A DNA stretch of 52,968 nucleotides from Paenibacillus plantarum (lineage in GTDB: Bacteria > Bacillota > Bacilli > Paenibacillales > NBRC-103111), in the NCBI RefSeq assembly GCF_013141695.1, contig NZ_WHNY01000044.1, positions 1 to 52,968 on the forward strand, in the 5' to 3' direction. Within the stretch, counting starts at the first letter, position 1. Every line of letters starts with the position of its first letter. Below are positions 35,528 to 43,890 of the stretch, piece by piece. The position numbers and the translations under genes are program-made. The notes under the pieces were generated by a model. It was not told the origin of the DNA. It did not search any database and saw only the letters and a program-made list of their open reading frames with translations.

Positions 35528-36309
35528 TCAGATCTCATCTCTTTCATGCATTAACCAGGGATCAGATCACAGCATTCGCCAAGAGCGGAGGAGCAGTCGT
35601 CGTACCCCTTGCCGCAACGGAGCAACATGGCCCTCATTTACCTGTCTATACAGACAGTATGATCTGTGAATCGGTTGTCACCAAGGCTGTGCAGCTTGCA
35701 GCGGAAACCGTTTCGCTGCTTATGACTCCTATGCTCTCCATAGGGTGCTCAGAGCATCATAAGAACTTTGGGGGGACGCTTTCCTTCACATCTACAACCT
35801 ATTTGCAGATGCTCTCTGATATTGGAAATAGCCTCGTTCAATGCGGCTTTAACAAAATTATTTATATAAACGCGCATGGGGGTAATGAACCTCTCATGCA
35901 ACAAGCTGCGAATGACTTGGCAGTAAAGCACGCTGTATGGACTGCATCTGCTTCATACTGGCGTATCGCAAGTGAAGTGCTGCATGAATATCGAATGACG
36001 GAAGCCGGGATTATACCTGGTCATGCGGGAGCATTCGAGTCGTCCATGGTGATGGCAATTCGTCGGGAATGGGTCGATGAGATGAGCTTTAAGAAGGATC
36101 ATCCGAGTGTTTCTTGGATTGGAACTGGAGTTCCCGGCACCTTTGTTGGTAAGCATGGCATACTGACAGGACATGATGGATACACAGATTCACCAATAGG
36201 GGCTTCGGAAGAAAAAGGGCAAGTATATATAGAAGCGATTACGAGTTCCTTAGTTCAGTGGCTTAAAACGGTGCTTCATACTATGAAGGAGCCCCCTGAT
36301 GAGCAATAA
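35524..36309 (+). CDS. Creatininase-family amidohydrolase
   Basis: 261 residues, overlapping the SDR by ATGA. Metal-binding motifs are complete: ATEQHGPHLPVYTD (Glu33, His35, Asp44), NAHGGN (about 116-121) and PGHAGAFESS (about 160-169, with a Glu ligand). The family cleaves cyclic or linear amides, for example creatinine and the formamide of formylaminopyrimidine-type intermediates, and includes mycofactocin MftE. In this operon it is the second enzyme, after the deacetylase, likely to act on a C-N bond. Which amide is cut is unknown. Confidence 0.87.
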   Translation: MIRSHLFHALTRDQITAFAKSGGAVVVPLAATEQHGPHLPVYTDSMICESVVTKAVQLAAETVSLLMTPMLSIGCSEHHKNFGGTLSFTSTTYLQMLSDIGNSLVQCGFNKIIYINAHGGNEPLMQQAANDLAVKHAVWTASASYWRIASEVLHEYRMTEAGIIPGHAGAFESSMVMAIRREWVDEMSFKKDHPSVSWIGTGVPGTFVGKHGILTGHDGYTDSPIGASEEKGQVYIEAITSSLVQWLKTVLHTMKEPPDEQ

Positions 36310-37411
36310 AAGCCGGCGTAAACGGGTAGCTGCGATTATCAGTGAATATCGTTTCAATTCCCATGCGGAGCTGATCATCGGGAGATTAATCGGGGAATTT
36401 GGCTATTCCCCCTCAATCGATGTGGTATCTATCTATGTGGATCAAATACCTCGTAATGACTTGAGCCACTATGTGTCTAATTCCTATCATATTCCGATTC
36501 ATTCCACGATAGCCGATGCTTTAGACGTGGAGGATCTAGATGGCGTTATTCTTATCTGTGAGCATGGCAACTATCCATTTAATGAGAAGAGACAGAGGAT
36601 GTATCCAAGAAGAAAGTTTTTTGAGGAAATATTCCAAGCCTTTGATTTCCAAGGGATCACGATCCCAATTTTCTCAGATAAACATTTGGCCTATGATTTT
36701 CAGGATACCGTCTGGATTTATAATGAGCTTATGCGGAGAAATATCCCATTTTTTGGTGGCTCATCGTTGCCTCTTATAGCAACAGTACCGCCTATTGCCT
36801 CGGCAGAGATGCAAGAGCTTAATGAGATTCTTGTTGTTAGTTGGCTGCATCCTGAATCCTATGGCTTTCATGCGATGGAAATCATGCAGAGTGTTGCCGA
36901 GCACCGCTGTGGGGGCGAAACTGGGGTTGAGTGGGTAGAAGCCATAGAGGGGGAAGAAGTATGGAGTTCCTTGGAACGTAAGGAATGGCCTGACGATTTG
37001 CTTCAAGCTGCCCTATCGGCTAATCCTTCGACGTTAGGTCAGCATCCTCGTGTATATATTCCAGATCCGGTATTGTTCATCTTTCAGTATAAGGATGGAA
37101 CGAGAGGATACGTTGTTCAATTGCAGGAATTTGTGAACCAGTGGTCGATGGCAGTCCGAAGTAAAGATCAACCCATACAGTCTGCGATGATTGATTTGGA
37201 TACATGGCGGCCATTTGGGCATTTCGGGGTTTTGACACGGGAAATAGAAGCACTGATGCTCAATCACGTCTCAGCAGTTCCCCACGAGAGGACCTTTCTC
37301 ACCTCAGCGATGGTCAATCTCGGTATGGAGGCCTTGTATCAGAAGCAGCGTGTTAGTATGTCAGAGGTAGATTTGTATTTTAAGCATAATTATAAGGGGA
37401 GATTACAATGA
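36299..37411 (+). CDS. Conserved protein of unknown function
   Basis: 370 residues, start overlapping the creatininase gene by 11 bases and preceded by AAGGAG. I do not recognise a named family. The N-terminal half (about 8-170) alternates strands and helices like a Rossmann-type fold: RVAAIISEYRFNSHAELIIG, then VVSIYVDQIPRNDLSHY, then DGVILICEHGNYPFN and RMYPRRKFFEEI, then IFSDKH. The rigid EHG and YPRR segments look like active-site loops. No GxGxxG motif is present. The second half has no clear motif. Tight overlap on both sides (four bases with ridA) says it works with the amidohydrolase and RidA. No signal peptide or membrane segment. Confidence 0.8.
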   Translation: MSNKSRRKRVAAIISEYRFNSHAELIIGRLIGEFGYSPSIDVVSIYVDQIPRNDLSHYVSNSYHIPIHSTIADALDVEDLDGVILICEHGNYPFNEKRQRMYPRRKFFEEIFQAFDFQGITIPIFSDKHLAYDFQDTVWIYNELMRRNIPFFGGSSLPLIATVPPIASAEMQELNEILVVSWLHPESYGFHAMEIMQSVAEHRCGGETGVEWVEAIEGEEVWSSLERKEWPDDLLQAALSANPSTLGQHPRVYIPDPVLFIFQYKDGTRGYVVQLQEFVNQWSMAVRSKDQPIQSAMIDLDTWRPFGHFGVLTREIEALMLNHVSAVPHERTFLTSAMVNLGMEALYQKQRVSMSEVDLYFKHNYKGRLQ

Positions 37412-37788
37412 ACAAAGAAATTACGTTGCCTTATCCAAATACGAAACCATTCTCTTCTGCGATACAGACGACAAATACATTATACATTTCAGGACAAGGC
37501 TCCATTGATCTGCAGACAGGAGAGATCATTGGAACTGATGTACAGACCCAGACGATAAAGACTATGAATAATATTGGGGAAATTTTGAGCGCAGCTAATT
37601 TAACGTTCCAGGATCTGGTCAAAGTAAATGTGTATTTAACCAATCGAAGCGACTATCAGGAGTTCAATGAAACGTACAGACAGTTTTTTCAGGCTCCCTA
37701 TCCGGCAAGAACGACGATCTATTGTGATCTTAACTATGATCTTCTCGTAGAAATCGATGCAATTGCAGTGGGATATCCCACGGAATGA
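37408..37788 (+). CDS. RidA family (YjgF/YER057c) enamine/imine deaminase-like protein
   Basis: 126 residues of the usual family size, overlapping the preceding gene by ATGA. Family motifs are LYISGQGSID (around 25-34), VKVNVYLTNRSDYQEFNE (around 71-88) and YPARTTIYCDL, which keeps the Arg that binds the substrate carboxylate, followed by an acidic residue in VEIDAIAVG. RidA proteins hydrolyse reactive 2-imino or enamine acids to keto acids and ammonia. Its presence as the last gene of the enzyme operon suggests that an amino acid or amino-sugar acid is dehydrated or oxidised upstream. The terminator at 37836 follows. Confidence 0.87.
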   Translation: MNKEITLPYPNTKPFSSAIQTTNTLYISGQGSIDLQTGEIIGTDVQTQTIKTMNNIGEILSAANLTFQDLVKVNVYLTNRSDYQEFNETYRQFFQAPYPARTTIYCDLNYDLLVEIDAIAVGYPTE

Positions 37789-37835
37789 TGGCCATGAAGT
37801 AATTTATGGGGGATATTCCTATGAACGTACTGAGG

Positions 37836-37880
37836 ATAATGGATTAGGCGGTATAAATTGTTTTATAATCCATTATTTTT
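37836..37880. terminator. Terminator between convergent operons
   Basis: ATAATGGATTA (37836-37846) and TAATCCATTAT (37866-37876) are perfect 11-base arms followed by TTTTT on the plus strand. It ends the enzyme operon and lies just before the 3' end of the convergent AraC gene. Confidence 0.8.
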
Positions 37881-37884
37881 CAGT

Positions 37885-38790
37885 TTATTCATTCCGCTCA
37901 CGTTGCTTGGCGACATAACGAGATGGCGGGTATCCCATAATACGAGAGAAAGCCTTGCTGAACGATTGGATCGTTGCATAACCGAGCATGTCGGACACTT
38001 GACTAATAGAGATATTGCCGTACTTGAGCATTTCCAGCGCCTTCTCAATCTTTTTGTGATTAATATAGCGCTGCAAGGTCATGCCTGTTCTTTGCTTGAA
38101 TACGTGGGACAAGTAGGTGGAGTTGTAGTTTAATTCTTGGGAAAGCGTCTTGATGCTTTCAAGCCCAACTATATGATTCTCGATGTAGCGGATGACCGAA
38201 TAGACGGTATGCCCAACCGATTGGGGAGACTTTTCCGTCGCATAGCGTGTCACATTTTCAGCTTTATTGGTGAAAGACCGGTAGGAGGAGACAATGATTT
38301 CTTCCAAGTAATTCCGAATCATTGTGCGGGAATAGGGCTTTTGGGAATAAAATTCATCGATGACGCGCAAGAAAGGAATAAGCAGATCATGCGTATCTTT
38401 GGAGAAATGATAAGGAGCCGACTGGAGATATGCCTGAATTTCGGTAAACGCCTTGTCAGTCTCGTCATTGAAATTAAATCCCATGTATAGGTAGCGCAGC
38501 ATATTGGAGCGGTCGGCTGTAATTGCATGAATATGTCCGACGTTGTTGAACACGATATCTCCCGCATCCACTTGGATGCGGGTATCGTCGATATGGAAAT
38601 AACCACTTCCTGATACGATGCAGCTTATCTCTAGACAGTATTGGTTATGTGCCCGAACGACATAGCCGCTTTCACAGCAAATTTCCCCGATCTGGAAAAG
38701 CTTAACACAACCGTATGGTTCCTGATCTTTGGCAAAGAAATTATCAAAATGAAACAGACAGCCAGCTTGCAACGCATCTTTTATGTCCAT
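37885..38790 (-). CDS. AraC family transcriptional regulator (cupin sensor)
   Basis: 301 residues. The N-terminal half (about 25-120) is a cupin-like sugar-binding barrel (LEISCIVSGSGYFHIDD, VDAGDIVFNN). The C-terminal 100 residues hold two helix-turn-helix motifs (IKTLSQELNYNSTYLSHVFK and ISQVSDMLGYATIQSFSKAF). It is the last gene of a three-gene minus-strand operon after two oxidoreductase-like genes; its GAGG ribosome site overlaps the previous stop. It probably regulates either that operon or the convergent enzyme operon; the ligand is unknown. Confidence 0.9.
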   Translation of the reverse strand: MDIKDALQAGCLFHFDNFFAKDQEPYGCVKLFQIGEICCESGYVVRAHNQYCLEISCIVSGSGYFHIDDTRIQVDAGDIVFNNVGHIHAITADRSNMLRYLYMGFNFNDETDKAFTEIQAYLQSAPYHFSKDTHDLLIPFLRVIDEFYSQKPYSRTMIRNYLEEIIVSSYRSFTNKAENVTRYATEKSPQSVGHTVYSVIRYIENHIVGLESIKTLSQELNYNSTYLSHVFKQRTGMTLQRYINHKKIEKALEMLKYGNISISQVSDMLGYATIQSFSKAFSRIMGYPPSRYVAKQRERNE

Positions 38791-38804
38791 TAGACTTATG
38801 GCCT

Positions 38805-39653
38805 CTATTCGCAGGATTTACTCGGTAACTCGATCCAGTGATACGGCGTTTGTGCAGCTAATAGCCCATACTCGATCAGAGTGATGACCTCAATCGTCTC
38901 CGCCGGTTCAACCGTTGAAATACCTGTACGGAAAAATTGTACCAGATTTCTAATGAAAGAGGCAAAGAAATCTGATTGAGCTGTTATTCTTGCGGAACTC
39001 CCGTCTTCAAAATGCATGGCAAGAAGGAATGGACTGCCTTCTATATGATGAAGCGTTGCTTGCCGCCCGTGAGAAAAACCGATTAATAGGGCAGGGGTTT
39101 GCCTCGTCCCAATGGACATAATCCGTTGGGCTTCGGTCCCCATGAGAGCTACGATTGGCTCGATCTGATGAACGGCATAGTTAGCGTATTGACCTGGGCC
39201 TTGGCTGCACAGTGTATCGATCTCCTTACCACTCGCCTCCACATATTCGGGAGCAAATCGTAGGGCGGAGGAGGAATAGAGCGGCGTGCTGTGCTTCGCT
39301 GCTAACTGGAAGAGCTTAATTGCCGTCAGTCTGTTGGGAGCAAAGGTCTTGTCGACGAAGGTCGGTTTTCCAGACTGTAGGGGGAGCAAACTCAGCGCTT
39401 CATGAAATTCTGGATGGTCCGGCGAGAGAACAACCAAATAATCGCTGTTCTCCACGACAGCTTCAATCGTAGGCAGTAGCTCGATGCCCATTTCTTGGCA
39501 CCAGGTAGCATTGTCCCGCCCGTTCGGTGCATCCTTCATGCCATAAGCGTAGGCTACCTTCATTGTTCCACCGGATGCCTGTTCGATCCATTCCGGATAT
39601 TTATTTGCATGCCATTCATCGAGAAAATAGTCAATAAAACCGATTTTTTTCAT
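38805..39653 (-). CDS. Gfo/Idh/MocA-like protein without a canonical nucleotide motif
   Basis: 282 residues from the ATG at 39653, eight bases after GGAGG; the longer frame to 39686 runs past this site. The overall plan follows Gfo/Idh/MocA oxidoreductases: a Rossmann-like first half (YLVVLSPDHPEFHEALSLL, then KPTFVDKTFAPN in place of EKP) and a second alpha/beta half with FSHGRQATLHHIEG. But the first strand reads MKKIGFIDYFLDEWHANKYP, with no GxGxxG/A loop, so NAD(P) binding is doubtful. It may be a divergent oxidoreductase or a partner of the full-length enzyme encoded 22 bases upstream. The assignment to the family rests on general pattern, not on catalytic residues. Confidence 0.7.
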   Translation of the reverse strand: MKKIGFIDYFLDEWHANKYPEWIEQASGGTMKVAYAYGMKDAPNGRDNATWCQEMGIELLPTIEAVVENSDYLVVLSPDHPEFHEALSLLPLQSGKPTFVDKTFAPNRLTAIKLFQLAAKHSTPLYSSSALRFAPEYVEASGKEIDTLCSQGPGQYANYAVHQIEPIVALMGTEAQRIMSIGTRQTPALLIGFSHGRQATLHHIEGSPFLLAMHFEDGSSARITAQSDFFASFIRNLVQFFRTGISTVEPAETIEVITLIEYGLLAAQTPYHWIELPSKSCE

Positions 39654-39675
39654 ATTTTCAACCTCCATAACTGTG

Positions 39676-40734
39676 TTAAAATGCAATCTCTCTATTTAAA
39701 TCGGATGAGTCGTATATCCCTTGGATAATTTGCGAGGAAAGAATCACAGTATCGATATGGGAAGGTAGCTTCTCACCGGTACGGATGCAATCGAGGAACG
39801 CATCGATCTCACATTGGAACATGTCAACGGGTCTAGTGGAAGGGGTTGTCTCCAGCAATACACCATCCTTCGCGTTGTAAACTTTAAATCCTTTGCCATA
39901 TTGAAGGCGGATCCCTGCTTTGTCACCGATGAAGTCAATATACATTTCGTTTACGCCAATATTCTGTGCCCATGCACCGTTTAAGCTTATTGTCGGTCCT
40001 TGGGTTCTGATCATTGCCGTAACGAAGTCATCCACGTCATAGGTGCCAGTGAAGTTCGGAGGACCTGACCACATGTTTAAATACGAATAATTCGGTATGT
40101 CAACACCCAATTTGCTATATGCTTGTCCGGAAACCGTCTTAGGTAGCGGATCACCCGCACAATACATAACGATATCGAGAAAATGGACACCCCAGTCGAT
40201 CAATGCACCGCCTCCTGCGATAGACTTGGTCGTGAATGCACCACCTAATCCCGGAATCGAACGATGGGAACGGAAGCTGACGTATACGTGGTATAGCTCT
40301 CCAAGATCGCCGTCTGCGATCATCTTCTTAATCAGATTAACTTCCGTATTAAATCGGTTCACAACACCAATATTCAACACAAGTCCGGTTTCATGCTGAA
40401 CCTTCTGCATCTCCAAAGCTTCTGCGTAGGTTCTTGCAGCAGGTTTCTCGCAGAGCACGTTCTTGCCCGCACGTAAGCAATCAATGGAAATGGAAGCATG
40501 AACGTGATTCGGTGTACAGATGGAAACGGCTTCAATCTCCGGATCATTCAGAATAATACGATAATCATCAATAGCTTCCCCGCAACTATTGTCGATCACA
40601 GCTTTATCAGCCTTCTCCTTAATGAGGTCGCAGAAATACTTGATCTCTGCGTCGGGATTGGCCATATAAGCTTTGATGTGTGAGGAGCTAGCAATCGTGC
40701 CGCATCCGATAATAGCAACCTTGATTTTGGACAA
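39676..40734 (-). CDS. Gfo/Idh/MocA family NAD(P)-dependent oxidoreductase
   Basis: 352 residues from a TTG start with AGGAGG eight bases upstream. The Rossmann loop is GCGTIA (10-15), the conserved CEKPAA is at about 94-99 (catalytic Lys), and the second domain has GGALIDWGVHFLDIVMY with the expected Asp and His. These enzymes oxidise or epimerise sugars and sugar derivatives such as inositol or N-acetyl sugars. It is the first gene of the minus-strand operon with the Gfo-like protein and an AraC regulator, and probably feeds the same catabolic route as the enzymes facing it. Substrate unknown. Confidence 0.92.
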   Translation of the reverse strand: MSKIKVAIIGCGTIASSSHIKAYMANPDAEIKYFCDLIKEKADKAVIDNSCGEAIDDYRIILNDPEIEAVSICTPNHVHASISIDCLRAGKNVLCEKPAARTYAEALEMQKVQHETGLVLNIGVVNRFNTEVNLIKKMIADGDLGELYHVYVSFRSHRSIPGLGGAFTTKSIAGGGALIDWGVHFLDIVMYCAGDPLPKTVSGQAYSKLGVDIPNYSYLNMWSGPPNFTGTYDVDDFVTAMIRTQGPTISLNGAWAQNIGVNEMYIDFIGDKAGIRLQYGKGFKVYNAKDGVLLETTPSTRPVDMFQCEIDAFLDCIRTGEKLPSHIDTVILSSQIIQGIYDSSDLNREIAF

Positions 40735-40818
40735 AATAATAACCTCCTATGGATTCTAATTACCTAATTGTAGCGTAACTGAGGGATTTTTAAAGGTTAT
40801 AATCCTATTAGATGGTTA

Positions 40819-40832
40819 TCTCAATTTGTCTT
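40819..40832 (+). promoter_or_regulatory. Candidate AraC-type operator, copy 1
   Basis: TCTCAATTTGTCTT lies in the 162-base gap upstream of the Gfo/Idh operon, about 85 bases from its start. It matches 12 of 14 bases with TCTTAATTTGTCCT at 41867-41880, on the same strand. Confidence 0.3.
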
Positions 40833-40896
40833 TATCCGATGAGGTGAACAGAAGACTGAATTCCGTTTCCAGTTAAATTAGTTGTCTAAGAAATTG

Positions 40897-41769
40897 TTAA
40901 TTCTTCTGATGAGTTTGGTTATCCATTCGGTATTTCAAAGGATTTGTTAAAACTAATTTCTTGAATGTTCTGTTGAAATGAGTAAAGTTGTCAAAGCCTA
41001 CGGCTGCAGCAATTTCACTCATTTTTTGATTGCTTTCAAGGAGGAGATGCTTGGCATGCCTAATTCGAACATGCTGAATGTAACCAACGAAGGTAAATCC
41101 AGTAATAGCTCTGAAATTTCGGCTTAAATAGGCTGGACTGATAAATACAAGCTGGGCAACCTGTTCTAAGCTAATCTTTTCTGAGAAATTCGCATCAATA
41201 TATTTTACGACATGTGTAATCCTGCCATGTAGTGAGCTAGGATTTATCTCCGTTAGCAATGGATATTTATTGTCGAGTCGTTCAGAGAATAGTAACAGTT
41301 CGGTTAGCAGGAGTCTTAAGTAAATTTCAAATCCAGCTTCCTTGTTTTCAACCTCATGTGCCATTCTGTTGAATAAATATCGAACGTAATCGATATCATG
41401 TGGGCTAAGTCGATAAAGATTAGACGTGGATTGAAAAATATTCAAAAGTGATGGAGTCTGATAGAGATGGCTTATACCTAAATAGGCTTCGGAGAAATTA
41501 ACAAGCACTCGTTCATGCTCAGGCTGAAGATGGTCTACAGGTAAGGTTTTATGAACATCATATTTGTTGATAAAAATGATATCGCCAGCTTGCGCTAAAT
41601 AAAATCGATCCTTGATAAAATAGTGGCGATTGCCAGAAATGAGAAAGTATATTTCGTATGCTGCGTGATAATGATTGTTTCGTTCAAAATGTGATTTACG
41701 AGAGAGATGTTGGAAGTAAAATCCCTCCAATTCGCTTCCGTATTCAATCGGAATTTTCGGATTTTTCAT
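40897..41769 (-). CDS. AraC family transcriptional regulator
   Basis: 290 residues from the ATG at 41769; the longer frame starts at a GTG that is itself the ribosome site. The N-terminal cupin (about 25-100) has AAYEIYFLISGNRHYFIKDR and AQAGDIIFINKYDVHK, and the C-terminal pair of helix-turn-helix motifs reads ISLEQVAQLVFISPAYLSRN and MSEIAAAVGFDNFTHFNRTF. It lies between the Gfo/Idh operon and the divergent nagA-nagB pair, with similar 14-base motifs on both sides, so it may control both. Confidence 0.9.
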   Translation of the reverse strand: MKNPKIPIEYGSELEGFYFQHLSRKSHFERNNHYHAAYEIYFLISGNRHYFIKDRFYLAQAGDIIFINKYDVHKTLPVDHLQPEHERVLVNFSEAYLGISHLYQTPSLLNIFQSTSNLYRLSPHDIDYVRYLFNRMAHEVENKEAGFEIYLRLLLTELLLFSERLDNKYPLLTEINPSSLHGRITHVVKYIDANFSEKISLEQVAQLVFISPAYLSRNFRAITGFTFVGYIQHVRIRHAKHLLLESNQKMSEIAAAVGFDNFTHFNRTFKKLVLTNPLKYRMDNQTHQKN

Positions 41770-41866
41770 AACGCAGAGCACCTTTCAATGGATAGAATAG
41801 TCCGATCGCAAATCGCAAGATAGGTTTATTTTTATACCATTTTATCATATTAGGTCAAGACAACAA

Positions 41867-41880
41867 TCTTAATTTGTCCT
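41867..41880 (+). promoter_or_regulatory. Candidate AraC-type operator, copy 2
   Basis: TCTTAATTTGTCCT lies about 40 bases before nagA in the divergent AraC/nagA promoter region. See copy 1 at 40819. Confidence 0.3.
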
Positions 41881-41919
41881 ATTATAAGGCTACATAGAGT
41901 TCCCAATTGATTGGAGGTA

Positions 41920-43107
41920 ATGGCAATACAACGAACAATACAGGCAAGGAATGTACGAAATGATGAATGGTTGAATATTACATTGGAAGAAGATTGTGTT
42001 GTGAGTATAAACAGTTTAGGAACGTTCACTCCATCCAAAGATACACTATGGGTTTCTCCAGGATGGATAGACCTTCAAGTCAACGGGTATAGAGGTTATG
42101 ACATTAATGGAATGAATACGACTAATGAAGATATTGAATCACTCACAGATATCATGTTTCAGCATGGAGTTACCAGCTATTATCCAACTATTATTACAGG
42201 AAGCTATGAGCGCATCGTTCAAGCATTACATCAGATTAATCTAATGTGTAATAGGAATGAGTGTGTGAATAGAGCCATACTTGGCATTCATCTCGAAGGT
42301 CCCTATATATCAACTGAAGACGGACCAAGAGGGGCTCACCCCCTGCAGTATGTGCGAGATCCGAGTTGGGAGGAATTTTGTCGGTTTCAAGAGGTAAGCG
42401 GTTACCGAATTAAACTGCTTACATTGGCTCCTGAGCGTGAAGGGGCAATTGATTTCATCGCTAAGGCTGTGGCAAGTGGCGTGGTCGTTAGCATCGGGCA
42501 TACCGCAGCAACAGCAGAACAGATCCAAGCAGCAGTTGAGGCTGGTGCTACCCTATCGACACATTTAGGTAATGGTTCCCATCCAATTCTGCCTCGACAT
42601 CCCCATTATATTTGGCATCAATTGGCTGAAGATCGGCTTTGTGCTGCTTTCATAGCAGATGGTCATCATTTGCATCCAGATGTTCTGAAAGTAATGGTTC
42701 GTGCGAAACAAGACAACTTTCTACTTGTGACGGATTGCGTAGCATTAGGGGGGCAACCGCCTGGTCGCTATGCAAGTCTGATCGGTGGGGAAGTTGATAT
42801 ACATGTAGATGGACGATTAACAGTAGCCAAGGATGCAAGAATATTAGCAGGATCGGGTGTAACAATGCCCCATAATTTAGAAAATATCATGCAATATGTT
42901 GGAATTCCTTTAAGGCAGGCTATTGAATCGGTTACGATCCAACCTTTGAAAGTAATGAAATTGAAAACTGAAAGGGGACTCGTGGAAACAATGAGCGATC
43001 TCACCCTATTCAGATGTATGCCTGACGGCAAGATTGTAGTCGAGGAAACCATTCAAGCGAGTAAATCGGTCTATAGGAGAGATATATCTAATGGAAATGA
43101 TTATTAA
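41920..43107 (+). CDS. nagA: N-acetylglucosamine-6-phosphate deacetylase-like protein
   Basis: 395 residues counted from the ATG at 41920. GGAGG is only two bases before it, so the true start is uncertain; TTG at 41911 is the alternative. It is an amidohydrolase-superfamily TIM barrel of the NagA group: PGWIDLQVNGYRG (metal and substrate loop), HLEGPYIS with the metal-binding Glu, VSIGHTAAT and ADGHHLHPD with metal or substrate His residues, and LVTDC with the catalytic Asp. Two loops differ from textbook NagA: THLGNGSHP in place of THLFNAM, and TDCVALGG in place of TDAM. The expected reaction is GlcNAc-6-P to GlcN-6-P plus acetate, supported by the overlapping nagB-like gene. A related N-acyl sugar phosphate could be the real substrate. 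Confidence 0.82.
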   Translation: MAIQRTIQARNVRNDEWLNITLEEDCVVSINSLGTFTPSKDTLWVSPGWIDLQVNGYRGYDINGMNTTNEDIESLTDIMFQHGVTSYYPTIITGSYERIVQALHQINLMCNRNECVNRAILGIHLEGPYISTEDGPRGAHPLQYVRDPSWEEFCRFQEVSGYRIKLLTLAPEREGAIDFIAKAVASGVVVSIGHTAATAEQIQAAVEAGATLSTHLGNGSHPILPRHPHYIWHQLAEDRLCAAFIADGHHLHPDVLKVMVRAKQDNFLLVTDCVALGGQPPGRYASLIGGEVDIHVDGRLTVAKDARILAGSGVTMPHNLENIMQYVGIPLRQAIESVTIQPLKVMKLKTERGLVETMSDLTLFRCMPDGKIVVEETIQASKSVYRRDISNGNDY

Positions 43108-43819
43108 CGACAATTCAATTGAGCTTGGTGAAAAAGCAGCAAAACACGCTTCAGAAGTAATTATGGAAGCCATTCAGAAGAAAGGCAAAGCACGCATCAT
43201 TTTATCAACAGGGGCTTCTCAATTCGGTTTCTTTCAAGCGTTCGTCAAACTGAATATAGAGTGGAGTCACGTTGAAATGTTTCATCTGGATGAATATGTG
43301 GGGCTGTCAGAGCGGCATCCCGCAAGCTTTCGCAAGTATTTAAAAGAGAGGTTTACGGAACATGTACCGATTAATGAAGTTCATTTTGTAAATGGTGATA
43401 GCAATATCGAAGAAACGATTCATACGTTAACAGAACAGATAGCCAAAGCGCCCATTGATCTTGCTTTGATCGGCATTGGCGAAAATGGGCATATTGCGTT
43501 TAATGATCCGCCAGCGGATTTTGAAACGAGAGAAGCATACATTGTCGTTAATCTGGATGAACAATGCAAAAACCAACAAGTCGGCGAGGGATGGTTCCCC
43601 GGTTTGGAAGAAGTTCCCAACCAAGCAATCTCTATGACCGTTCATCAAATCATGCAGAGCGACTGTATTATCTCTTGTGTGCCACATCGCATCAAGGCAA
43701 ATGCAATCCTTAACGCAATTGAAGGTGAGCTGTCACCGATGAATCCCGCAAGTATATTGAAAAGACATTCAAACTGGCACTTGTACTTGGATAAAGAATC
43801 GGCATCACTTCTTGTTTGA
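43091..43819 (+). CDS. nagB: Glucosamine-6-phosphate deaminase
   Basis: 242 residues, the usual size, overlapping the nagA end by 17 bases; AGGAGA is ten bases before the ATG. Family motifs are STGASQFGFF (phosphate loop), FHLDEYVGL with the catalytic Asp, and LIGIGENGHIAFNDPP, where the His of the catalytic relay lies in GENGHIAFN. It converts glucosamine 6-phosphate to fructose 6-phosphate and ammonia. With nagA it completes entry of GlcNAc into glycolysis. A 6-phosphogluconolactonase is the other member of this fold but lacks the DEY motif. Confidence 0.9.
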   Translation: MEMIINDNSIELGEKAAKHASEVIMEAIQKKGKARIILSTGASQFGFFQAFVKLNIEWSHVEMFHLDEYVGLSERHPASFRKYLKERFTEHVPINEVHFVNGDSNIEETIHTLTEQIAKAPIDLALIGIGENGHIAFNDPPADFETREAYIVVNLDEQCKNQQVGEGWFPGLEEVPNQAISMTVHQIMQSDCIISCVPHRIKANAILNAIEGELSPMNPASILKRHSNWHLYLDKESASLLV

Positions 43820-43890
43820 TAGAGACAAATATAAAATTTAAGCCAAGTGAAAAACGCGAATACTACGCCAATTAGTAAGTTTTTGGATAC

